A stretch of DNA of 64,000 nucleotides, taken from contig JASDFA010000007.1 in NCBI GenBank assembly GCA_035772735.1, positions 148,985,001 to 149,049,000 on the forward strand. Direction: 5' to 3'. Shown here piece after piece: positions 49,620 to 59,799 of the stretch. The stretch's first letter is position 1; every line of letters starts with the position of its first letter. The stretch comes from Datura wrightii (taxonomy: Eukaryota; Streptophyta; Magnoliopsida; Solanales; Solanaceae). The position numbers and the translations under genes were made by a program. The notes beneath the pieces are model-generated. The model was not told where the DNA came from and searched no databases. It saw only the letters and a list, made by a program, of their open reading frames with translations.

Positions 49620-51789
49620 TACCTAGTTTAATCCCACAAGTGGAGGAGGGTGGTTTATACGCAACTTTACCCCTACCTTGTGAAAGTAGAGAGACTATTT
49701 ACGATAGACCCTCGGCTCAAGTAAAGCATATCAAAATTAGTAAGAAAAGGAAATATAGCAGAGAAGAAGCCATGCAGCAAATAATGGAGAAAAGAACAGT
49801 AGCAACAACAAATAATACGATAATCGAAACAACATGTCGTAATAAAATTGAAGAATAAGATAGTAGGAGAGTAATAATAATATATCGATAAGGAAAACTA
49901 GACAACACTCAACTACATATTCAACCTTCAACCCTAATTCTCGACCTCCATATCCTTTTACCTAAAGTCATATTCTCGGTAAGCTGCAGGTGTGTCACGT
50001 TTTGTCTAATAATTTCTCCCCAATACTTTTTCGGTCAACCTCTATCTTCAGACCCACCATAGCTTAACTTTTCACACCTCATCACTAGGGCATCTGTACA
50101 TCTCCTCTTCACATGCCCGAACCATCTCAGACCTGCCTCCTTGTCCACCACGGAAGTCACTCCCACCTTGTATCAAATATCTTTCTTCCTAGTTCTATCT
50201 CTCCTTGTGTGCGCACACATCCATCTCAACATCCTCATTTCCGCTATTCTTATTTTCTGGACTACGAGTTCTTGACTGGCCAATACTCCGTGCCATACGA
50301 CATAGCTGGTCTAACAACCACTTTATAAAATTTATCGTTAAGTCTTAATGACACATTCTTATCGCACAAGACACCGGATGAAAGCCTCTATTTTATCCAC
50401 CTAATTCCAAGACACCGGATGAAAGCCTCCATTTTATCCACTTAGCATAGGATCCTTTGAATTGTTGCTACTTTCAAATCTTAATTCTATCATATAATGA
50501 TGTCCAAAAGCCACTAAAACTCAACTCCTCAAATTTTTGTAATTTGAAATCCTTCTCTTGTGGTTTCGTGACTATCACTTGAACTTCTAATTTTCTCACT
50601 ATAAGATAATTATTGTGACCAGGAAGATAGTCAATGCAGAAAAATGAGAAAAGGATTGAAATTTTTCTTCTTTACGTGTGCGTGCCAACCTCTATTGTTG
50701 GTTACATTTGGAAAAAAGTCGTCTGATTAAATAATGTGCTTCAATAAATTGAAAAATCAATGAAAAATATCGTTAGTAGTAACATTTATTCAGGCAAGCT
50801 TGCGATATAACAAAGCAGCAATCTTTTTAATTCATTTTAAACAATCTTTTCCAGAGGAAGCGAATGGACGGGGGCTTATGTGACAGAATTTCGGGATTTG
50901 ATTACTTCTTCGCCCATGGAAGCGAAAAGCCAGTCAGAAGCGCGGTTTTCATTCATTCAGGGTGGATATGTGGAAGATGTTGAACAGCAAGGTGCATTCT
51001 TCTGTTTACATTTATTTTTTGGGTTCAAGATGAATCTACCATAAAACTGTACATGCATAGCTTCTGTTCAGATATGAAAACTATCGAGTATCACTTTGAG
51101 TTATACAGTCCATTTTGCATTTACTTCTGATAAGTGTGATTTTTATTATGACTGTTTGATAAGTAATTACAACATGAGTTTTACTAATGGTCCTTTTTCT
51201 TTGTAAGTTCATGAATTAGGTTTGTTTTAAGATATAGTTTTCATGATACTTTTGGTTCTTGGACGTTCTTGTTTCGTCTACTCAGCGGCGTAATCAAAGT
51301 ATTTTTGATCCTGCAAATTCGACTTTGCTAGTTTCATAGCTGTGCTTCCAATACCTGCGTTTGGACCGGGGCTTTCCGGAAAAGCCAAGGTCTATTTTTT
51401 GCGGTTAACTTCTATTAATCTTGTGGTGTGCCCGTGATTACTTCTGCCTGTGCGGTTCCTTTTTTTTTTTTGTAAAGAAAAAAGTTATTACTTGAAGGCA
51501 TTCTTCTTGTTAATGTTTTTAAGATGTCTTCTTTTCTTCAGAGGTTGAAGAAGTTGAAGATGGAGTTACTGCTTTAGTGAACATCACAGAGAAGGCACTG
51601 CGTGTTCGTGATAAGGACTCGCAAACTCTAATGCCCGGAACAGCTAAGTCTGGTGCAGAGTACTTCGCGACTAGGTCATATCACGGCCTTGACATTCATC
51701 CTGAAAATAATTTCCCCGAGCCGTTTTTAATTGGTAAAAGTGGGAGGGCATCAGGCTACAAGAATGAAACTACAGAAAAGAGTTTGTGA
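46266..51789 (+). CDS. DPH2: Diphthamide biosynthesis protein 2 (DPH2)
   Basis: Ten exons join in frame: 46266-46346, 46999-47222, 47334-47442, 48124-48457, 48821-48890, 49018-49085, 49215-49330, 49408-49514, 50855-50991 and 51542-51789. They give 497 aa, close to plant DPH2. DPH2 pairs with DPH1 to transfer the 3-amino-3-carboxypropyl group of S-adenosylmethionine to a histidine of translation factor eEF2, the first step of diphthamide formation, in the cytosol. Visible iron-sulfur-type cysteines are Cys77 and Cys78 (YGNCCVDE), Cys99 (YGHTC, 21 residues later as in yeast) and Cys343 (YVSCAQTALLD). All introns are GT-AG. Intron 1 holds a small direct repeat (attaatgtagagaataagag, about 46834-46879), and intron 8 an RTE LINE fragment. 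A uORF may precede it. V-ATPase subunit d follows on the same strand after 714 bases. Confidence 0.93.
49583..50470 (-). mobile_element. RTE-type LINE 3' fragment inside DPH2 intron 8
   Basis: On the minus strand this reads as the end of an RTE reverse transcriptase (MRMLRWMCAH region near 50225; RWFGHVKRR region near 50115), then the conserved 3' tail ending in a TTG repeat (plus-strand (CAA)n at 49586-49618). A 41-bp direct duplication (aagacaccggatgaaagcct at 50368 and 50409) lies near its 5' side. It is decayed and antisense to DPH2. Confidence 0.7.
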
Positions 51790-52503
51790 TTTGAGCAACT
51801 ATACATTCAAGATGAATTTGTGGAAGATGCAGCAGAGACATACAAAGGTGCTCTAAAAGATTTGTAAGGTTGTAATATCAGCAGCTATTTATGCTTTTTG
51901 GTCACAAATGGCTATTTTGTTTCTTCAGTAATTATCCGATCCTTTTCAGACCTCACCTTTGGACTTATCAAGGATGTGGTGCAAAGAAGGAATCATTCTC
52001 CCTTAATTAAAACTTTCGAGTTCAAGCTTTTGAAGATAAAAAAAATTTCAAGCACAAAAAAATTCATACTAAGTGGGTTTGTGGTGACAAAATTTACGTG
52101 TATATATTTTCATACACACTTTTATCAGTAAAATATATAATTAACCAATACGTATTTTCAGTTTAATTTATGACATAAACATGATAATTAATATAGTTTT
52201 TATGTAAATATTGAGTGCGAAAAAGTTTTTACCCTTTATAATACAAAATGGTTAAATAAAAAAAAAACCTCGCAGAGAAAAAATGAAAAAACAAAAGATA
52301 GATGTCAGTTTGTCAACGGAACACGTGAAATAGGCTAAAATTTGATTAATCTCCCTTTGTTCAATTGTTCGTTACCCACAAAACACCTCAAAATTCTATT
52401 CATCATCTTCTCTCCATATCTCTGAGGTTAGAAAAACTTCTTCGGAATTCCGCTTCAGATCTGTATCTGGATCTTCCAATTTGGTGGAGGATTCTAAATC
52501 ATC
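51790..52503. other. Intergenic region, DPH2 3' end and VHA-d promoter
   Basis: 714 bases between two genes on the same strand. The first half is likely DPH2 3' UTR. The last 120 bases are a pyrimidine-rich leader (catcatcttctctccatatc) of the VHA-d gene. No gene seen. Confidence 0.55.
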
Positions 52504-55500
52504 ATGTACGGATTCGAAGCGCTTACCTTCAACATCCACAGTGGCTATTTGGAAGCCATCGTGAGAGGTCACAGATCTGGTCTTCTCACCGCCGCTGATT
52601 ACAACAATCTCTGCCAGTGCGAAACCCTAGATGACATCAAGATGCACCTCTCCGCTACTGAATACGGTCCTTATCTCCAAAATGGTAAGTGTCTCCTCCT
52701 TAATTTCGTTGCCTGTGTTAGTATTAAATCGATTGGATCCTCGTGATAGATTAGGCATTTTTGTTGTATTTGTTTGCATCAATTGGATTATTTTGAGGTT
52801 GACTCAGATTTGTAAGTAAAAGGTAGTGAGTGAGGTAGTTTGTTTCTGTAAGGTTCGGGATTGGCTTGACATCAGTTTAACTCTTATGAAGTACTCCTTG
52901 TAATGGAAATGATGACATCAAGATGCACCTCTCCGCTACTGAATACGGTCCTTATCTCCAAAATGTATGTTTCTCCCCCTAGATTCACGAGTGCTGGCCT
53001 CGTGATAGATTAGGCATTTTTGTTGTGTTTGTATGGTTTGGATTATTTGGAGTTGACTCAGATTTGTAACTACAAGGTACTGAGGTAGTTAGGCTCCGCA
53101 TTTGCTTGAATCAGTTTAACTCTCAAGTAGTCCTTATTTCATAATTTCGTTTGCCTATGATCATAAATCAATTGAAGCCTTGTGATAGATTAGGCATTTT
53201 TCTTATATTTGTATCAATTGGATTATCTGAAGTTGACTCAGATTTGTAAGTGAAAAAAGGTAGTGAGGAAGTTTGTTTCGGTAGGTTCAGGATTGGCTTG
53301 AGATCACTTTAACTCTTAAGTCGTAGTCGTCGTGTATTATAGCTAGTTTGATTGGAACTATGGACATTCTCTTTTTCTGGATTACAATGGAGAGGTATTG
53401 GATATCTCATATATTTGATGTTTGACCCAGATGTATTTAAAAGGTATGAGGTAGTTTGTTTTTGTGAGTTGGAACTTTTTGAAATCACTATATCCATCCA
53501 ATACTCAGTAGTTTGTCATTTAAGTCAAATTAGGGGTTCTATAGCACTAGAGGTTCTCTAATATCACATTTATCCATACCTTGACGTGCAAATCTACATA
53601 ATAATGAACATTCATCTTACTTTGACCAAATTACTAATTTTACACTGGCTATTAACCTACTGCAAACGCCATCTTTTATCACATATGATGTGAGTTCTTC
53701 TGTGAGTTGGAAATTTACTTGAAATTAGTTCTATGAGGACAGGGATTGAGTAAATTGATCCATTCAGGAAGGAAGGGTTTACATTGTCCAACCTATCTGC
53801 AATACAAATTGAAATCTTTCTTTTTATTGTGTTGCCATGATGACTTATGATCATGAAACACTGTTGCTTTAGAGCTGCTACGTAAACCCCGTTTCAAAAT
53901 CTACAAGGAGCACAAGCTATCTGATGCAGCAGTGCTAATTAGATGAGTTATCAGATATCAAATTAAGCAAAGATCGAATATCATATTTTACAGGATCTAC
54001 TTTTCTCTTGAAAAATTATGTTGCCCTGTGCTTAGGGATTTAGTGAATCAAATATGAGATAAACTTGTTTTGTACTATAATTGATTTTGGGGCATCGAAA
54101 GCAGCATGACTTTGAGCTTGTTTCCTACAATATTGGACTTGGAACAGAGATTGATACATCACTTAGAGTATTTTCCAAGTTAGAATGTTATTCCCTTTTG
54201 ATGGAGACAACAATTGTTTATATACAGTTCAATATTTTTTTGGTCGACAGTGTAAGCTCGCTGAAAGAGACATCTGAAAATAATTTTAGTTGGTGATGGG
54301 CATTTGAAATCTGCGTTATGAGGATTCATCATGGAATAACAAGTTTTATGATGTCAACCTCGCAAGATTCTCAGTATTTTGGCATGTCAATTTTTATTAT
54401 TGCATTAATTGGTTCACTTTCTCCTATATGTTTTCTAACTTATTGATTTTTTAAACCTCCTGGGTAAAATGTTCATGTTACACTATTGTATTTTTTGATA
54501 AGTAAAATTACATACGTTCACTATATTGTAATATAACATACATTGTTTTATTGTTACACTATTGTAATATAACATTGTGTAATGGTGTCAATATCCCAAA
54601 TCCCAATATCATTCCTCAAGGTGATTCTGTTTTCAGAATGGATTCCAGAATTTGCTGGATAGGTAGGAAGAATCCTAAGTAGCATACACTAAAACGCTGC
54701 CTAACTGCCAATATTTGAGGAATTCTGAACACACCTTTCTTGTGCAATGCTTATTACAGATCACCGTCATATTCTTCCTTATTCTAGTTTTGCTGGCTTT
54801 TTGCAGAGCCCTCCCCTTTACACACGACTACAATTGTGGAGAAATGCACAGTTAAACTTGTAGATGAGTTCAACCACATGCTCTGCCAAGCCACAGAGCC
54901 CTTGTCAACCTTTCTAGAGTACATCAGGTAAATATTATTTGTGCTGCTGGGGAAAATTTTCTTTTCACTCTATATCCCACTTTTTAGTAGTTTCGCTATA
55001 CATGGAGAATTATCTTTAGAGAAATACGATAACAAGTTTATTCTTTCAGTGAATGATATTTGGAATATTGCATATGTCATTAAAGGGCACATCTTCGTAT
55101 AATTGAACTGAGAACTCATTTTACTACTCCATTGACATATTGTGTTATATGTCGCGTAAGGACTTGTGGCCATGCCCTGCATGCTAGTTTGTATCACACC
55201 CTTAATTTTACCTGTATATTTTTAGGTAAATGTATCAAAAACTTCTTTATTAAGGATGAAACGATACCAAGTTTGTTCTGCTCGTTAGGAAAGATCAATT
55301 ATATTTCTTTAATAAGTATTTAGTTATAAACATCAAGTGTGTATTATGCATCCTTATGATTAGTTACAGCTCTAAAGAGCTTAAAGTATTCACTACGATC
55401 TTGTACCATTTACATCATTTTGATTACACAAATAAATAAATTAATTGAATAAATAAAGTCCTAATACATCTATATTTCCAGCTTCCTCCGTATCTTACCC

Positions 55501-58500
55501 CCTTGAAAAGTCTCTCCAGCCTCTCCAGATAGTTGAAAAGTCTCACTGTTCTTAGCATTACAAAGGTTATCAAAGAAAAAGGAACATACTCCTCAGCTTC
55601 CTTGCAAAGTTAATAGGAAATGTTTCTTTTGCTATTTTCTCATCCACAAAATGGAACTTGAGAGTCATTCATACAAATGTAGGCATGTAACTTCATTTTA
55701 CATACCTTATCCAAAAAATCCCTTCATTTTGTTCTAGATTCGGGAGTTTCACATCTGCGTAGCCTTATATCTGAGTAACAATATATCTATATAATATTAC
55801 AGTCATTATTAAATGTAACATTCAAAGCTCTCTTTTGGCAACATGTAGTTGCAATAGTGTAAAAAAACAAAGAAGAGAAAAGAACATGTCATGTATTCCT
55901 TTTGCGTACCCAAAAAAAGGGCAGTCCGGTGCACGAAGCATTCCACATTCACGCAAGGTCCACGGCAGACCGCTCCCCAAGGGGGTGTAATGTTGGCATT
56001 TTGCTTACCAAAAGGAAAAGAAAAAAGAACATGTGAGTTGCTGTGCATTTTAGATCTTGAAGTTAATGAGCCATGCTATATTTCAAACTAAATTAAACTT
56101 TCCTGGTCTATCATCTTCTCTGACTGTCTTTCTAATAACTTAAAACAAAGAAAGAAGAGGATGTTTCATCACCTGAACGCGTGTATGCATGGGTATATGT
56201 AGGGTGGTTGTGTTGTGCTTATTTTCTGATTTTAAGCATTTAGTATTGTATGGAAATTGGTGAAATAATGCTGCTGGTCAGTACTGAATCTAAGTTGTGA
56301 TTTTTTCATATGGTTCAGGTATGGTCACATGATTGATAATGTTGTCCTAATTGTCACCGGAACTTTGCATGAGAGAGATGTCCAAGAATTGTTGGAGAAA
56401 TGCCATCCTTTGGGCATGTTTGACAGGTATTGTTCCTAATGCTTGCCTTCGATTATAATAGCTAAATGCAAGCATGTATTAACTATTCTAACTTATTCTG
56501 CAGCATTGCTTCTCTGGCAGTTGCCCAGAATATGAGGGAATTATACAGGCTGGTGCTTGTTGATACACCCTTGGCTCCATACTTTTCTGAGTGCATTACT
56601 TCAGAGGTATCAAATGCTTCACCCTTTTCTTTTAACTTTGATAGGTAATCAGTAACTACGTGTTCCATTTCCACCAAAAAGAGGTTTCCTGTACCTTTAT
56701 TTTCCTGAATATCGATCTTTCCTATGCATGCTGTCCCTTGGAAGAAATTAATAAGTAAATTGTTGAAGGTTATTGCACTGCACAAGTAGTTAACCGGTGT
56801 CCTCTTACCACATCACCAGACCCTAGTATTTTGTCATGATTGCAGTTATGAGGATGATAGGGTATCTTAATTTTTGCTCATTCCAAGTAGGTTTGGTTTT
56901 CAATTTTAGAGTATCTTTAATCATGCATCACACCCCATGGGGTGCGGCCCTTCCCAGACCCTGCTGGGTGCACCGGCTGCCCTTTTTTAATCATGCATCA
57001 ATTTGTTTTATTAGCCTGTTCTCTTTCATGTATCGATGTTTCCTTTCATTTATGGGACTTACTTTTGAGCAGGACTTGGATGACATGAACATTGAGATTA
57101 TGAGAAACACACTGTACAAGGCCTATCTTGAAGATTTCTATAGATTTTGCCAGGTACCAGTTATAAAATTCTGTCATATTTGTCTACTCTCTATTTTAAT
57201 AAAGTTTAACAACCTTTTCACTTGTCAAATATGATATTTTCGAACAGAAATTAGGTGGTGCTACTGCAGAGATCATGTCTGATTTGCTTTCTTTTGAGGC
57301 CGACAGAAGAGCTGTTAATATTACCATAAACAGGCATGTCATTGTTTCAGAATTAGTCATAATCTTGCTGAATAATGTAAATTATGTACCTTGTCATAAT
57401 ACTTCTATTAACTAGAAATATTTTTCATTTGCAGCATTGGCACTGAGCTAACACGTGATGACCGCAGGAAGTTGTACTCTAATTTTGGCCTACTGTAAGT
57501 TAATGTAGCTCAATCTTTTATGTTATTGAAGTCATATGCTACATAACCTCTCTTTCTGACACTGTCTATGCTAAATAGTTATCCATACGGTCATGAGGAA
57601 CTTGCCATATGCGAAGATATAGATCAGGTATTGTATGACCAACTTTTGTTATTTTTCATGTTGCAGCTTTTATGCACCCGGAAGATTCTCTGCTGGTTAA
57701 ATAATAGTTAGATCGATAAGGGGATTCAATATTGTTGTTGGGATACTATGTTGCATGCAGTTCTTTCTCCTATCAATTGTGAACCACTTTGCCCTTTAAA
57801 AAGAGAAGTGATGAAGCATCCTATGTTGCCTGAAAAAAAATCTTCCTAGTCCCTTTTTTTGTTCTTTTTTTTTTTTTTTTTGTGTGTGTGTGTATTGGGG
57901 GGGGGGGTGTTTGGGGATAAGAGGAAAGGAAGGGAAAAGTCAGAAAATGAATATAGAGTATAATATTGTTTGCAGAATAAGATACAAGCAAATTACCAAT
58001 ATTTTTCTTGCATCTAGGAGTTGGTCTATTTGTCTTCTACCTTTCTAGTGTGTTGTCTTGTAAGTGTTCTTATACTTCTTGTTTTAGGTCCGTGGTGTCA
58101 TGGAAAAGTACCCCCCTTATCAAGCCATATTTTCTAAGTTGGCTTATGGGGAGAGCCAGATGCTCGACAAGGCTTTCTATGAAGAGGAAGTCAAACGGCT
58201 TTGCTTAGCTTTTGAACAACAGGTTTGTTCTTTTGAGCAATCTGTTTGAATATTATTATGCTAATGTCTCTTATATCGACAACTTCTAACTTTCCCATCC
58301 GAAAAGATAACAATAGAAATAAAAGGAACAATGGGAGAAGACACAAGAAGACCTTTCAATCCAAGTCCTTCCTGATTGATATTCTTTTTTCTTTCATTGC
58401 AGTTCCATTATGGCGTATTTTTTTCATATATAAGGCTGAGGGAGCAGGAGATCAGGAACTTAATGTGGATTTCTGAATGTGTCTCTCAGAACCAAAAAAC

Positions 58501-58534
58501 CAGAGTCCATGACAGTGTTGTTTTCATATTTTAG
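52504..58534 (+). CDS. VHA-d: V-type proton ATPase subunit d
   Basis: Exons 52504-52684, 54807-54927, 56319-56426, 56504-56606, 57073-57153, 57248-57333, 57435-57494, 57579-57627, 58088-58222 and 58403-58534 join to 351 aa, exactly the plant subunit d length. It starts MYGFEALTFNIHSGYLEA and ends VHDSVVFIF, both family hallmarks. Subunit d is the peripheral stalk-coupling subunit of the Vo sector at the vacuole and endomembranes. It links the central rotor to the proteolipid ring for proton pumping. It has no membrane segment, as expected. Intron 6 appears to use a GC donor (CAG|GCATGT); the others are GT-AG. The 2.1-kb intron 1 holds tandem repeats that include a copy of the 3' end of exon 1. 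Introns 2 and 4 hold short SINE-like fragments in opposite orientations. Confidence 0.96.
52630..53315 (+). repeat. Imperfect tandem repeats in VHA-d exon 1/intron 1
   Basis: Three diverged units (about 52630-52900, 52912-53135, 53136-53315) share gtgatagattaggcattttt, gttgactcagatttgtaa and gtttaactct in order. The first unit includes the real 3' end of exon 1, and the second contains a near-exact copy of that exon end (52913-52965). Weaker traces continue to about 53480. Confidence 0.8.
55905..55990 (+). mobile_element. SINE-like fragment in VHA-d intron 2
   Basis: gggcagtccggtgcacgaag...cccaagggggtgtaatg is the conserved head of a plant SINE-like family. The same element, reverse-complemented, is at 56926-56985 in intron 4. 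Confidence 0.5.
56926..56985 (-). mobile_element. SINE-like fragment in VHA-d intron 4
   Basis: Reverse complement reads gggcagccggtgcacccagc...ggggtgtgatgcatg, matching 55905-55990. Truncated. Confidence 0.5.
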
Positions 58535-59799
58535 TAACTTAGCCATATTTGAGATCATGTGCTCTCCATGCTCATCTGTAAATTTGATTTTCACGACCAT
58601 TTGTTGAAAACTATTGAGTTTTTGGTTTAAGAAGGCCATACCCCAGCCGTAGGATGGGGGGAACAGTAATTGTGAGGCCATTCTCTGTGGAACTAGCCAT
58701 ACCTCCTATGTCCTTCCAAAGTCGTAGGATGAGGGTTACAGTTTCATACAGATATTACCCAGTTCGTTTGCAACTTTCCCTAATAAGTCATTGTATGTTT
58801 GGTTAAATTGTCATCTGGAACGATACTTGGATTGATGTTATCAATGTATCGCTATTTATTGAGTTTGCCGCTATCATATACCTGAATGCCTGATTTCATT
58901 GTATGGGGTAATTTTCCTTTGGTAAAGCACCGAGCTACAAATCACCTGCTTGAACTATCATAGTTGAACCATTGTACTTCATATTGGTGTTGATATATCC
59001 TTTCTAGATAATCTTTTCCTTCGAGTCCCAAATCAATGTTGTAAGGTCTCTTTGTCTAGATATTTGTTTAGTTAACTCAAGACCAACTAGAGTGGGTGGT
59101 TTTGCTCAGTAATATTCCTTTTGTTATTTGGTCAAAAAGTTCCTCATTACTGTATTTATACTTTAACCGAATAACGTAAGATAGAACAATAGCTACATTA
59201 TTTTTCTTCATTGTCGCCGCCTTCTTTCTCTTCCGATGGACCATAGATTGTTGAGTATAAGAAAGATGATGACAAGTATATGCATGTAGTAAACCAAAGA
59301 GTAAAGTGTGAAAAACATACTTGAAATATTGTGTATTTTTTAGTTCTTTACTTGAATTATCACCAAATGTCTATCGAGAGATATCTCAACTATCAGTTGT
59401 TTTTTTTTTCTATTTAAAATTTTACCATCGTTCATGTAGAAAAAAAGAATTTGAAATGTATTTTGATAAATAATTGGTGAATAGTTTAAATAAAAACTGT
59501 GATACTTTAAATGAGTTTTTTACTCTTTACTCACGATCAAATGAAAGACTGAAATGGGAATAGGGGATCAAAAATTGACGAAATTAGAGTTATTATTCCA
59601 ATTACACTTGCATTGTAGAAACATTGTTAAAAGTCGATGAAAGACTTATATAACATCATTAGCATCCTCCCATCCCTCAGAAAATAAAAATCTTTTCCCA
59701 GAAGATAAACAATTATTCATTTATTCCCTTCCTTGAAGAAGGCAAAGCTCTATGTTCCTAACACAAATGTAACATTCCAAAGGTTCACTTCAACTTGGG
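58535..59799. other. Convergent intergenic region, VHA-d and phytocyanin 3' ends
   Basis: No gene seen. Holds both 3' flanks and a fold-back element at about 59310-59520 related to 60299-60535. Confidence 0.5.
59310..59520. mobile_element. Fold-back MITE, copy 1
   Basis: The left half (catacttgaaatattgtgta...tcaccaaatgtctatcg) and right half (...gataaataattggtgaatag...gatactttaaatgag) are inverted versions of each other, with a central poly(T) loop. Same family as the element in the phytocyanin intron. Confidence 0.55.
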
